64,000 nucleotides of DNA, taken from Thaumasiovibrio subtropicus (GTDB taxonomy: Bacteria > Pseudomonadota > Gammaproteobacteria > Enterobacterales > Vibrionaceae). A program made the translations under genes and the position numbers. Location: the NCBI RefSeq assembly GCF_019703835.1, contig NZ_AP023055.1:806001-870000 (forward strand), given 5' to 3'. Positions 16,960 to 25,482 of the stretch are shown one piece after another (the stretch's first letter is position 1; each line of letters opens with the position of its first letter). A model generated the notes under the pieces. That model made no database searches. It was not told where the DNA came from and saw nothing but the letters and a program-made list of their open reading frames with translations.

Positions 16960-17300
16960 CCGGATAGTTCAAAACGGCAACGGTGGATTTGCGGTTGGAA
17001 AATGCGTGAATAATATGTTGCTAATTAAGCTTAACTCATTTGCGTACATAGTTTTTGACTGAATTCTCTAACATAGAGATAGGTTTTATTTCAGCACTAA
17101 TGACTACTAAGCCTTACTTTTTGTGCTTTATGCTTGTTTTGGGTTTGTTTATTTTGTCTTTGTGAGATTTATGTCGCAATTATATGCATGCGTTTTATTT
17201 CTATGTGAATTGATTGGGAAAACTTCTTAGAATATTCGGCGGCTAGGTTTGGTGTACGAAAAAGCCAAATCAAAAAATGACAGCTTCATAAGGAGAAAAA
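16960..17300. other. AT-rich intergenic region
   Basis: About 340 bp with no coding signal on either strand and no recognisable repeat. It is strongly AT-rich from 17080 to 17230 and ends with AAGGAG ahead of the DUF805 gene, so it probably holds that gene's promoter. Confidence 0.5.
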
Positions 17301-17648
17301 ATGAGCTGGTATAAATTGGCGCTACAGCGCTACGCGGAATTTGGCGGTCGTTCACGTCGTAAAGAGTATTGGATGTTCTTCCTAATTAATTTATTAGTTA
17401 TGCTAGTAATCGGTACCATTGACGCCGTTGTAGGCACAATGGGTATTCTTTCTGTCGTCTATATTCTTGGTACATTGATTCCAAATATTGCACTGACTGT
17501 TCGTCGTCTGCATGACACAGGTCGAAGTGCTTGGTGGTTGTTAATTACGTTTGTACCGTTTATCGGTTCGATCGTGTTTATTGTCTTTATGTGTCTGGAA
17601 GGCCAAGATAAAGACAATGATTGGGGCGCGGACCCTAAATTAGCATAA
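17301..17648 (+). CDS. DUF805 family membrane protein
   Basis: A 115-residue inner-membrane protein with the DUF805 pattern: an N-terminal W-Y and GRSRRKEYWMFFLIN, then three membrane segments (about 22-45, 48-70 and 80-100) and the TVRRLHDTGRSAWWLL motif. The biochemical function of the family is unknown. AAGGAG stands at ideal distance from the ATG. It is monocistronic, ending at a strong terminator. Confidence 0.9.
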   Translation: MSWYKLALQRYAEFGGRSRRKEYWMFFLINLLVMLVIGTIDAVVGTMGILSVVYILGTLIPNIALTVRRLHDTGRSAWWLLITFVPFIGSIVFIVFMCLEGQDKDNDWGADPKLA

Positions 17649-17665
17649 GCTTTCTTGTTCCCCGA

Positions 17666-17707
17666 CGAATGTATAAAGGCTCGCATCTGCGAGCCTTTAT
17701 ACATTCG
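17666..17707. terminator. Strong bidirectional hairpin terminator
   Basis: A 19-bp perfect stem (17666-17684 with 17689-17707) closes on an ATCT loop. It separates the convergent DUF805 gene and secreted-protein gene. Confidence 0.85.
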
Positions 17708-17720
17708 TGGTTTCGTGCGG

Positions 17721-18257
17721 TTACTGGGTTGATACTGCTTCTGAAACCGTCATTACTTTATCTTCAACGGTTTCTACAACTTGCTCTACGACAGGTTCAA
17801 CCACAGCTTCAGCGTCTGATACGATTGCTTGCGACTGTGTTTCGATAGTCTCGACGACGGTTTCTTCAACCTCATCGGTGATTTCAGGTAGCTGAACCGG
17901 TTCTGGCATGTCATCTGGGCTTAGCACGTGTACTTCTTTTTCAACACCCTGTAGCTCAATAGGCTGTGCAATCGCGGGGCGTTGCTCTAACTCACACTGC
18001 CATCCCCAACTTTGCTGCTTTTCGGCAAACTCTGCCGCTTTTTGCTCACAGAAGCCTTCAGTGTTTGCGGCACGCCATAAGACTTCACGACCTTCTGCTT
18101 TAGTGTAAGCAACTTCACAAGGTACGGGTGTGCCTTGTGGGTAAATGACTTCAATAAGGCGCTCGCCATTGCCATTTGAACAACGGTAAAAGCTGTTGTC
18201 TGCAGCAACGGCAGAGGAGGCCGCAAGCAGGCTTGCTACGATCAGTAGGTTTTTCAT
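17721..18257 (-). CDS. Secreted hypothetical protein
   Basis: A 178-residue protein with a clear signal peptide (MKNLLIVASLLAASSAVAA, cut before DNSFY). A conserved-looking N-terminal part (about 20-95) has four cysteines (FYRCSNG, VPCEVAY, GFCEQ, WQCELE), likely two disulfides. The C-terminal 80 residues are Glu/Val/Thr/Pro-rich and probably disordered. GGAGAG precedes the ATG at good distance. I do not recognise the family; periplasmic or surface location is the only firm conclusion. Confidence 0.8.
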   Translation of the reverse strand: MKNLLIVASLLAASSAVAADNSFYRCSNGNGERLIEVIYPQGTPVPCEVAYTKAEGREVLWRAANTEGFCEQKAAEFAEKQQSWGWQCELEQRPAIAQPIELQGVEKEVHVLSPDDMPEPVQLPEITDEVEETVVETIETQSQAIVSDAEAVVEPVVEQVVETVEDKVMTVSEAVSTQ

Positions 18258-18640
18258 GATTCTCTCCTAACAATAATGTGTGCCCGTATGGGGTATATCG
18301 GCCTTTAGCCTTCATCAACGACCGGAACTATATATAGGTACAAGGCAAGTGAAAACTTGAGTACCGAGACAAATGACGAAAATGGCTTAGCGCTGAAATA
18401 TAAATTAACGGCTCTATATGAACGATAATTAACAGTTTATAAAATTAGCTTGAACGCGTCTCAACAGACTGAAGGATTTGACAAAAGATTGACACAATTT
18501 TGGCACATGATTGCAAGAAGGTGCTCTGAAATGCGAGCTGTGAACAGTTTGAAGCGTGGCGATTCCTGAGAATTACTTGCTATTGCGAGTCGTAGTCGAT
18601 AGGCTTGCGCGGTTTCATTGATTACTAAAGGTTTTTGATT
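18258..18640. other. Intergenic region between divergent genes
   Basis: About 380 bp without a gene. It must hold the promoters of the secreted-protein gene (minus) and ybiT (plus). Two TTGACA-like hexamers occur near 18477 and 18489 (GATTTGACAAAAGATTGACACA), plausible -35 elements for ybiT, but no convincing -10 was fixed. Confidence 0.4.
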
Positions 18641-20236
18641 GTGCTTACCACTGCAAATATCACCCAACAATTTGGCGCTAAGCCATTGTTCGAGAACATC
18701 TCAGTCAAGTTTGGCGAAGGTAACCGTTACGGCTTAATCGGCGCCAATGGCTGTGGTAAGTCCACATTCATGAAGATCCTCAGCGGCGAATTGGAGCCAA
18801 CGGGCGGCAATGTGTCGAAAGACCCTAATGAGCGTATTGCTAAGCTGAATCAGGATCAGTTTGCTTACGAAGAGTTCTCGGTTGTCGATACGGTTATCAT
18901 GGGCCATCAAGAGCTATGGGAAGTAAAGCAAGAGCGTGATCGTATTTACTCGTTGCCAGAAATGAGCGAAGAAGATGGTATGCGTGTTGCTGATCTTGAA
19001 ACAGAATTTGCTGAAATGGATGGCTACACGGCGGAATCACGTGCGGGAGAGCTACTCCTGTCTGTGGGTATCCCGTTGGAGCAACATTTCGGTCTAATGA
19101 GTGAAGTTGCACCAGGCTGGAAACTACGTGTTCTTTTGGCACAAGTCTTGTTTGCTGACCCAGATATCATGCTACTGGATGAGCCGACGAACAACTTGGA
19201 TATTGATACCATTCGTTGGTTAGAGCACACGTTGAACGAACGTAACTGCACCATGATCATCATTTCGCACGACCGTCACTTTTTGAACTCGGTTTGTACT
19301 CACATGGCTGACCTTGACTACGGTGAGCTTCGCCTATACCCAGGCAACTATGACGAATATATGCTTGCAGCGACTCAGGCGCGCGAACGTCTATTAGCTG
19401 ACAATGCAAAGAAGAAAGCACAAATCGCTGAGCTACAAACTTTCGTTGCCCGTTTCTCTGCGAACGCATCAAAAGCAAAACAAGCGACTTCTCGAGCAAA
19501 GCAGATTGATAAAATTCAGCTGGAAGAAGTGAAGGCATCAAGTCGCCAGAACCCCTTCATTCGTTTTGAACAGTCGAAAGAGCTTTTCCGAAATGCGCTT
19601 GAAATTGAAAACCTGTCTCAGGGCTTTGATGGGGAAGTGCTTTGGTCTGATTTTGCGGGGCTGTTTGAAGTCGGCGAGCGTGTTGCGATTATCGGTGAAA
19701 ATGGCGTCGGCAAAACAACCCTATTGAATACCCTGGCGGGTGTACTTGAGCCTAAGAGCGGAGAGTATAAGTGGTCTGAGAACTCGAATATCGGTTATTA
19801 CGCCCAAGATCATTCGGATGATTTTGACGTGGACATGGATCTGTTTGAGTGGATGTCTCAGTGGAAGCAAGAAGGGGATGATGAGCAAGTTGTCCGCAGT
19901 TTCCTAGGACGTTTGTTGTTCTCACAAGACGACATCAAAAAGAAAGTGGGTGTACTGTCAGGTGGTGAGCAAGGGCGTATGCTATTAGGTAAGCTGATGA
20001 TGCATAAGCCAAATATGCTTCTCATGGACGAACCAACAAACCACATGGATATGGAGTCAATTGAATCTCTGAACACAGCGTTAGAGCTTTATAAAGGCAC
20101 CTTGTTCTTTGTTTCTCATGACCGTGTCTTCGTTGACTCAATTGCAAACCGCATCATCGAAATCAAAGATGGCAAGATCACTGACTTCCGTGGAACGTAC
20201 ACCGAGTTCCTCAAGTCACGTGGTATTGACGAGTAA
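18641..20236 (+). CDS. ybiT: ABC-F ATPase YbiT
   Basis: A 531-residue ABC-F protein with two ATPase domains and no membrane part. It acts on the ribosome rather than in transport. Domain 1 has GLIGANGCGKSTFMKIL and LLDEPTNNLDIDTIRWLE; domain 2 has IIGENGVGKTTLLNTL, LSGGEQGRMLLGKLMM and LMDEPTNHMDMESIESL. The linker (about 240-310) contains ARERLLADNAKKKAQIAEL, close to E. coli YbiT. I chose GTG 18641 because AAAGG lies 9 bases before it and the product then begins MLTTANITQQFG, matching YbiT. A terminator follows. Confidence 0.95.
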   Translation: MLTTANITQQFGAKPLFENISVKFGEGNRYGLIGANGCGKSTFMKILSGELEPTGGNVSKDPNERIAKLNQDQFAYEEFSVVDTVIMGHQELWEVKQERDRIYSLPEMSEEDGMRVADLETEFAEMDGYTAESRAGELLLSVGIPLEQHFGLMSEVAPGWKLRVLLAQVLFADPDIMLLDEPTNNLDIDTIRWLEHTLNERNCTMIIISHDRHFLNSVCTHMADLDYGELRLYPGNYDEYMLAATQARERLLADNAKKKAQIAELQTFVARFSANASKAKQATSRAKQIDKIQLEEVKASSRQNPFIRFEQSKELFRNALEIENLSQGFDGEVLWSDFAGLFEVGERVAIIGENGVGKTTLLNTLAGVLEPKSGEYKWSENSNIGYYAQDHSDDFDVDMDLFEWMSQWKQEGDDEQVVRSFLGRLLFSQDDIKKKVGVLSGGEQGRMLLGKLMMHKPNMLLMDEPTNHMDMESIESLNTALELYKGTLFFVSHDRVFVDSIANRIIEIKDGKITDFRGTYTEFLKSRGIDE

Positions 20237-20260
20237 GACTAACGCTTACTCACCAAATCC

Positions 20261-20289
20261 AAAAAGCAGGCGCTAATCGCCTGCTTTTT
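20261..20289. terminator. Bidirectional terminator after ybiT
   Basis: AAAAAGCAGGCG pairs with CGCCTGCTTTTT across CTAAT. It overlaps the 3' end of the convergent small-protein gene. Confidence 0.85.
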
Positions 20290-20464
20290 CTATATCTGAT
20301 TCTGGTTGGTTTTGATCAATGCCTTCAGCCGCCGCTTGTTCTGCTTCCATTTTGGCGCGATCTGCTTTGGAGATATACTTAGGCTTGTTTGCTTTATGCA
20401 TTCTAGACATTTTCTTTTTGTGCTTTTTAAGCAGTGTTTCTTTGATCTTCTTTTTTCTATTCAT
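20273..20464 (-). CDS. DUF2986 small basic protein
   Basis: A 63-residue, Lys-rich protein (MNRKKKIKETLLKKHKKKM, then KPKYISKADRAKMEAEQ), matching the DUF2986 pattern common in Vibrionaceae and relatives. It is cytoplasmic and of unknown function; the strong positive charge at the start and an acidic end suggest nucleic-acid or ribosome contact, but that is speculation. It is convergent with ybiT and shares its terminator hairpin. Confidence 0.75.
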   Translation of the reverse strand: MNRKKKIKETLLKKHKKKMSRMHKANKPKYISKADRAKMEAEQAAAEGIDQNQPESDIEKAGD

Positions 20465-20720
20465 TTACTCACCTCTTCAAGAGCAGGGAATTGTGCCATC
20501 AATACAGTGAAGTGCAAGTGATTTGTTTCACATCACATGTAATGGATTACTTGTGATTTGTATGCCAGATTGAATTCGTTGAAGGTATGATTTTTCGGCA
20601 TTGCTGTTGAGATTAATTAATGTTTGTGTATTAATTCAGGCGCATAGATTGATATGGTCAATGTCTGAAGTTTGGTTGAGTTTCGCACTCATCATTTGGA
20701 ATGATTGGATTAGGGATGAT

Positions 20721-21779
20721 ATGAAAGTTCACCGTGAACTCGCCTCTGATGCGGCAGTGGATACGCACAGACGCAAAACCTTCCAAATGGTGTTAGCCAT
20801 TATGATTTTTATCGGCGCATTCTACATTGGTCTCGGTTTATATCGTGGCGTGCTTTGGCTGGTATTTGCTCACCTCTCTTTTGTCTCGTTCTGTGCGGTT
20901 TTACTCTTTCAATCCCCGGATAAGCGACGTCTTCGGATACAGAGCTTTCTTTTTCTTGCCGTATATTATGCCCTAGTGATCTTTTCTATTAACCGTGCCG
21001 AGCCACATAGCGTGTCATTTCTTTGGCTCGCGGTTGGTCCGCCGTTGTCCTACCTTCTTCTGGGTAGAAAAACAGGTTTTTGGGTGAATGCTGTTTTTAT
21101 CACAGTAGGCGTGCTGTCGTATCAACTCATGCTAATGCTGCCTGAAAGCAGTATTTCACGGGTTTCGATGTTCAATTTGGTCTTTTGTTTGCTCACTATC
21201 TGGGCCATTGCTGATGTGTATGAAGCACAACGGGAAAATGTGGAGAAGCGGCTTAGGGATATCGCAATGACGGATCCATTAACGGGATTGTGTAATCGTT
21301 TATCGCTGGCTGCTGAGTATCAGGATATCGTTGAAAAATCGGGTGATAAACCGGTAAGTTTGATCTTACTTGACCTTGATTACTTCAAACAGGTGAATGA
21401 TAGGTATGGCCACGAGGTGGGGGATCTCGCGTTAATTCACGTCGCAAACGTGATTAAAATGAATGTATCAGAGCGAGAAAAAATCTTTCGCATTGGTGGC
21501 GAAGAGTTTTGCATAACCAGTGAAGGCAGCGGTAAGTACGAGGCGAAACGCATAGCCGAGCATATTCGCTGTGTAATCAGTCACACCACATTCCATCATG
21601 AGCAACAGGTGATTCCGCTTTCAGCCAGTATCGGCATTTCGTCTGCCGGTGATGATGGTAATGAGTTCGCGACACTCTACCGAAAAGCAGATCGACGTAT
21701 GTATCACGCCAAGAAAACGGGCCGTAACCGTGTTGTTGATAGTGATCCTTTGATGACGAGTGCTGTCTCAAGCGGATAG
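20721..21779 (+). CDS. Membrane diguanylate cyclase (GGDEF domain)
   Basis: A 352-residue protein that should make cyclic di-GMP. About six membrane helices occupy residues 20-170. A short coiled linker (EAQRENVEKRLRDIAMTDPLTGLCNR) leads to the GGDEF domain, whose active-site motif is GGEEF at 259-263, with LDLDYFKQVNDRYGHEVGD before it. No RxxD inhibitory site is present at the usual spacing before GGEEF, so product inhibition may be absent. The open frame runs back to 20601, but AGGG before ATG 20721 and a sensible membrane start favour 20721. The signal is unknown. Confidence 0.9.
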   Translation: MKVHRELASDAAVDTHRRKTFQMVLAIMIFIGAFYIGLGLYRGVLWLVFAHLSFVSFCAVLLFQSPDKRRLRIQSFLFLAVYYALVIFSINRAEPHSVSFLWLAVGPPLSYLLLGRKTGFWVNAVFITVGVLSYQLMLMLPESSISRVSMFNLVFCLLTIWAIADVYEAQRENVEKRLRDIAMTDPLTGLCNRLSLAAEYQDIVEKSGDKPVSLILLDLDYFKQVNDRYGHEVGDLALIHVANVIKMNVSEREKIFRIGGEEFCITSEGSGKYEAKRIAEHIRCVISHTTFHHEQQVIPLSASIGISSAGDDGNEFATLYRKADRRMYHAKKTGRNRVVDSDPLMTSAVSSG

Positions 21780-21847
21780 ACGATTGTTGAGCTTTTTGTT
21801 GGCTATTGTTATGGTCTTGATAACAATAGTAAAAGAGTGAGAACAAC

Positions 21848-22876
21848 ATGGACTCAGTTACGCAGGCGGCCTTAGGGGCAGTGGTCGCAGGTGCCGTTGC
21901 GGGTAAGCAGTGTAATGCGAAGGTTTTGCTAGCTGGCGCTGCGCTCGGCACATTGCCTGATTTAGACGTTGTACTCAGCTATGGTGACCCTGTCACGGAT
22001 ATGGTGAAGCACCGTGGCTTTAGCCACTCTCTTTTGATCTTATTCCCACTCTCTCTATTACTCGCTAAGTTGTGCCATCTTTGGCTAACACCCTCATGGT
22101 CGTTTAAAAAGCTGTTGGTGTTAATTAGTGCTGTTTTGATTACCCATCCTTTATTGGATGCGTTTACGACTTACGGCACCCAACTACTATGGCCTTTCGA
22201 AATCTACTTCGCGGTGTCGAGTATTTTCATTATTGATCCTTTGTATACCTTGCCACTATTGCTCGTGATTTTGATGGCGTTGTGGCAGAGAGATAAAGCG
22301 GCATCGCGCTGTCGTGCGGGATTAGTTGTGACGACGCTCTATCTTGCTTGGAGCATAATAGCGATGGGGATGATTGAAAGCAGAACGCGAGACAGCCTCG
22401 TTGAGTTAGGTTATGAACGTGACCAGCCGCTATTTCTTACCCCAACGCCTTTTAATACGGTGCTTTGGCGGATAGTGGTATTAGATGACGAGCAGTACTT
22501 AGAAGGGCTTGCGTCGCTACTTGATAGTGATCCTAAAGTCGATTTCTTAGTGAGAGAGCGCGGATCATGGCCTTTTGCGCATCAGCCAGATGTTTTACAA
22601 GCGCAATTAAAGTTCGCCGGGGATTACGTTCGATATCAAGTGGATGAAGAGCGAGTGGTGGTTGCTGATCTGCGTATGGGCATCGCTGACTTTCTTTCGT
22701 TTCAATTTCAGTATGCCACTATGGATGACCTCGAACGCTGGCAGCAGCATACGCCATTTGCACTAAATGGATTAGACGGAGCAGAACTCTACTTGCCTAA
22801 GCTTCTTTTAAGGCTAATGGGCGATCAATCGCTGGATGCTGATTTGTGTCGTAATTGCAATGCAACAGAGAGTTGA
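21848..22876 (+). CDS. YdjM-like membrane-bound metal-dependent hydrolase
   Basis: A 342-residue inner-membrane protein of the DUF457/YdjM (YbcI) family. The conserved N-terminal MDSVTQAALGAVVAGA is followed by GTLPDLDVV and HRGFSHSLL, the metal-ligand motifs, then several membrane segments (about 50-180). The C-terminal third (about 200-330) is soluble. Members are called metal-dependent hydrolases by motif; substrates are not established. The gene for the DUF3047 protein starts 72 bases downstream of its stop, so the two may be co-transcribed. Confidence 0.85.
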   Translation: MDSVTQAALGAVVAGAVAGKQCNAKVLLAGAALGTLPDLDVVLSYGDPVTDMVKHRGFSHSLLILFPLSLLLAKLCHLWLTPSWSFKKLLVLISAVLITHPLLDAFTTYGTQLLWPFEIYFAVSSIFIIDPLYTLPLLLVILMALWQRDKAASRCRAGLVVTTLYLAWSIIAMGMIESRTRDSLVELGYERDQPLFLTPTPFNTVLWRIVVLDDEQYLEGLASLLDSDPKVDFLVRERGSWPFAHQPDVLQAQLKFAGDYVRYQVDEERVVVADLRMGIADFLSFQFQYATMDDLERWQQHTPFALNGLDGAELYLPKLLLRLMGDQSLDADLCRNCNATES

Positions 22877-22947
22877 TTGAAGCCAGTTTTATCGAAAGCA
22901 ATCAGGATTACAGCGGTCTGAATAGGAAGGCGAGTATAGGGGGCGCT

Positions 22948-23613
22948 ATGATCAGACCATTTTTGCTTGGAATACTGTTGATTTCGAGCTTTGCCGTTTA
23001 TGCAAATCAACTTCATTTTTTGCCAAAAGATATGTTGCTATGGGAGCAAAAAGCCTTTGGCTCTGAAACAGACTATCGCATTGAGCAAGAGAGTGTGTTT
23101 GCGCATAGCGAGGGGGGAGCTTCTGGGCTGTTTAATGAATCTCACATTGATCTCACCGAAACCCCCATCTTAACTTGGCATTGGAAACCGGCGAAATTTC
23201 CCCAAGTGAAGGATGAGCGCCTCAAAGAGGGTGATGATTTTGCTTTACGTGTGTACGTTGTGGCAAAAACGGGTTTTGGGCCGTGGGGAACAAAGGCAAT
23301 CAGTTATGTTTGGTCACAGACTCATCGCGTTGGAGAGAACTGGCCTAACCCATTTGCAGGCGAACGGGTTGTGATGCTTGCGTTGCGAGATAGCAACTCA
23401 CCCCTAGCATGGCAGAAAGAAACGCGTAATATCGCGGCTGATTTTGAGCGTTTTTTTGATGAACCAGTGACTAAGATTCATGCTGTCGCGATCATGACAG
23501 ACGGTGATAACAGCGCGAGTGTGGCCGCAGGGTATTATGGTGAGCTGCTTTTTACTGCTGAAACATTGGATCTATCATTATCCGCAGATGGGCTTGTGAA
23601 AAATGAGGAATAA
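22948..23613 (+). CDS. DUF3047 secreted protein
   Basis: A 221-residue protein. I set the start at ATG 22948, which follows AGGGGG and yields a signal peptide (MIRPFLLGILLISSFAVYA, cut before NQLHF). The longer frame upstream overlaps the previous gene. The mature part matches DUF3047: LTWHWKPAKFP, DDFALRVYVV, WPNPFAGERVVMLALR, and VAIMTDGDNSASVAAGYYGEL. It is expected in the periplasm; function unknown. It ends at a clear terminator. Confidence 0.85.
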   Translation: MIRPFLLGILLISSFAVYANQLHFLPKDMLLWEQKAFGSETDYRIEQESVFAHSEGGASGLFNESHIDLTETPILTWHWKPAKFPQVKDERLKEGDDFALRVYVVAKTGFGPWGTKAISYVWSQTHRVGENWPNPFAGERVVMLALRDSNSPLAWQKETRNIAADFERFFDEPVTKIHAVAIMTDGDNSASVAAGYYGELLFTAETLDLSLSADGLVKNEE

Positions 23614-23637
23614 AAAACCACCGCAAGCGGTGGTTTT
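23614..23637. terminator. Bidirectional terminator
   Basis: AAAACCACCGC pairs with GCGGTGGTTTT around a two-base loop. It separates the convergent DUF3047 and ACT-domain genes. Confidence 0.85.
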
Positions 23638-23659
23638 AACATCGGGGTAAGATGTTTGT

Positions 23660-24163
23660 TTATACGCTACAGTGCGCTTTTAAGTTTGGGTCTATCGTTT
23701 CTACGCTGTTTAGCAATTGCTCTATTTCCATCTCTACGGGCACTTCTACATCCAGATTTGCCATAAAGACTGTTTTTCCTGCATCAGGGACACCAATGCG
23801 GGTGTTTTCCATCGCTAATGTATGTACGCCCAGATCATCAAGGCGTTGAGTTAAGTCGTGAACCAACCCGGGTCTATCTTGAGACTCAACACTCAAGGAG
23901 ACTTTTTGAACACTGCTTGACAGTGGCTCAAGGTCATCGATGATTCTGACATGGCACTCGGTGATTTCGCTGAGCGCCGCTTTCAATTGAACGGCACTTT
24001 GGTTTGGTACGTCGATGCGTATGATGCCAGCGATTTGGTTGTCTAGGCGATTCAGTTTACTGACAAGCCATTTACCGCCGAGGGAATGCGTAGTCGCGGC
24101 GAGTTGATTCATTAGGTTTGGTCTGTCATGGCCTGCAATTGTGATAGTGAATTCTGTATTCAT
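23660..24163 (-). CDS. GcvR-like double ACT-domain protein
   Basis: A 167-residue protein made of two ACT domains: residues 1-80 (TITIAGHDRPNLMNQLA) and 88-165 (VSLSVESQDRPGLVHDLTQRL). This is the layout of GcvR, which represses the glycine cleavage operon by binding GcvA rather than DNA. Vibrios often carry more than one such protein, and no gcv gene is near, so it may be a paralogue with another partner. GGGAGGT lies well placed before the ATG. Confidence 0.8.
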   Translation of the reverse strand: MNTEFTITIAGHDRPNLMNQLAATTHSLGGKWLVSKLNRLDNQIAGIIRIDVPNQSAVQLKAALSEITECHVRIIDDLEPLSSSVQKVSLSVESQDRPGLVHDLTQRLDDLGVHTLAMENTRIGVPDAGKTVFMANLDVEVPVEMEIEQLLNSVETIDPNLKAHCSV

Positions 24164-24425
24164 GGGCTACCTCCCGATAGGAATTCGAGGTTTCTCGAAC
24201 TTATTAAAACCATAGCAAAGATTTTGGGGTTCATCAGTGACCAAGTTCATATAAGGCATTGATTTCATATTGTAACTGTGCAGTTTATGAGAGGTTTGTT
24301 CAGTCATGGTTCAGTAACGATGAATGTGCGGACTGGATGGATAGATGCCAGTGCTTTTTAAGTACCCACACAAACACAATTGATATACACTGTCGCACTT
24401 TCTCAAAACACCAAAGGCAATCATT

Positions 24426-24764
24426 ATGTCGGCTTTACCAAATTGTCCTCAATGTAACTCTGAATACACGTACGAAGATCAGGATCTCTATATTTGCCCT
24501 GAGTGTGCACACGAGTGGTCTCAAGATGGATCTGACGACATGGACGATAGCTTAGTCATCAAAGACTCTGTGGGTAACTTGTTGCAAGATGGTGACAGTG
24601 TCACTGTGATCAAGGATTTGAAAGTAAAAGGGTCTTCATCAGTGGTCAAAGTGGGCACGAAAGTGAAAAATATTCGTTTGGTTGAGGGCGACCACGATAT
24701 TGACTGTAAGGTGGATGGCATCGGTTTTATGAAGCTGAAATCTCAGTTCGTTAAAAAAGCGTAA
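24426..24764 (+). CDS. yjdM: YjdM (PhnA-like) zinc-ribbon protein
   Basis: A 112-residue protein. The N-terminal zinc ribbon has NCPQCNSEYTYEDQDLYICPECAHEW, two CxxC pairs. The C-terminal KOW-like domain has DSVGNLLQDGDSVTVIKDLKVKG, typical of YjdM. YjdM was long called PhnA, but it is not the phosphonoacetate hydrolase; its role is unsettled. AAAGG precedes the ATG by 8 bases. It stands alone. Confidence 0.9.
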   Translation: MSALPNCPQCNSEYTYEDQDLYICPECAHEWSQDGSDDMDDSLVIKDSVGNLLQDGDSVTVIKDLKVKGSSSVVKVGTKVKNIRLVEGDHDIDCKVDGIGFMKLKSQFVKKA

Positions 24765-24935
24765 CAGCCCCCTGACTAAAGGCGATGTATCGGGTTAGTG
24801 TAAACTAGCCCGAAAAATCGGATCTTCCCATTTGCGTTGACTGCTCTTCATTTTTGCGACGTGATGGATATTAACGTCCATTTCACATCTACTTGAGTAT
24901 ATACTTAAGCCAAACGTTGTTATTTGGAAACAGGT

Positions 24936-25106
24936 ATGTCTAAGATCCATTTAGTCTTGCAGTTGGACGAAGCATTAAAGAAAAAAGCAGAGCAGGTGGC
25001 GAAGTTCCGTGGTTTTACCAACACAAATGCTTACCTCAAGAGCTTACTTGAAGATGATATTCACCGCATTGAATCAGTAAAGCGAGAAGAAAAGCTCAAG
25101 ATGTAG
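24936..25106 (+). CDS. Small protein, possible ribbon-helix-helix
   Basis: A 56-residue basic protein starting at ATG 24936 (MSKIHLVLQLDEALKKKAEQ). A short strand followed by two helices (VAKFRGFTNTNAYLKSLLEDDI) resembles a ribbon-helix-helix DNA-binding fold, as in small regulators and antitoxins. No toxin gene is adjacent. The start has a moderate GGAAACAGG before it. Function is not assigned. Confidence 0.55.
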   Translation: MSKIHLVLQLDEALKKKAEQVAKFRGFTNTNAYLKSLLEDDIHRIESVKREEKLKM

Positions 25107-25482
25107 CAACGTAAAAGGGGCTTCAATTAATACTTGCTTATTAAGCATTCGCTTGTTAGATTTCGCTTTGACACTACTTTCCACTAGGAGGACATAAGAT
25201 GATTGTATTCACTATTCGCCAGACAGCAGGTTTGAAGCGATAACGTGAGCATATAGCGTCTTAAACAATATAGGCGTGGCTCGTAACCTCTCTTTATCCC
25301 TTTCCCACCTGAATGTCCGGTTTTTCAGCCGGGGACGTTTAGTTCTAGTTATCAAGCTGATATATGTCGCTGCTTGCGCTAGACCCTTATAAACATTTTC
25401 CCCTGATCTCTTTTTTATGAACGCTATACAGCGCTCTGTTACTCAAACTATTCGAGTACGTAACCTATCAGGGTTAAGAATA
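25107..25482. other. Intergenic region holding a tiny ORF
   Basis: About 375 bp with no normal gene. It holds a 14-codon ORF at 25199-25243 behind an excellent ribosome site. An imperfect inverted repeat lies near 25313-25340 (AATGTCCGG and CCGGGGACGTT). The rest is unremarkable. Confidence 0.5.
25199..25243 (+). CDS. Candidate 14-residue peptide ORF
   Basis: ATG at 25199 lies 6 bases after AGGAGGA, one of the best Shine-Dalgarno matches in the window. The frame encodes MIVFTIRQTAGLKR and stops. It could be a leader peptide, a small protein, or the start of a decayed gene. There is no coding support beyond the ribosome site. Confidence 0.35.
   Translation: MIVFTIRQTAGLKR

Noticed and set aside
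17707..17895. Ser/Thr-rich plus-strand ORF
   Set aside because: Shadow of the Glu/Val-rich tail of the secreted protein on the other strand.
24791..24812. Hairpin after yjdM as a terminator
   Set aside because: The stem is good but is followed by A's, not T's, on the gene's strand.
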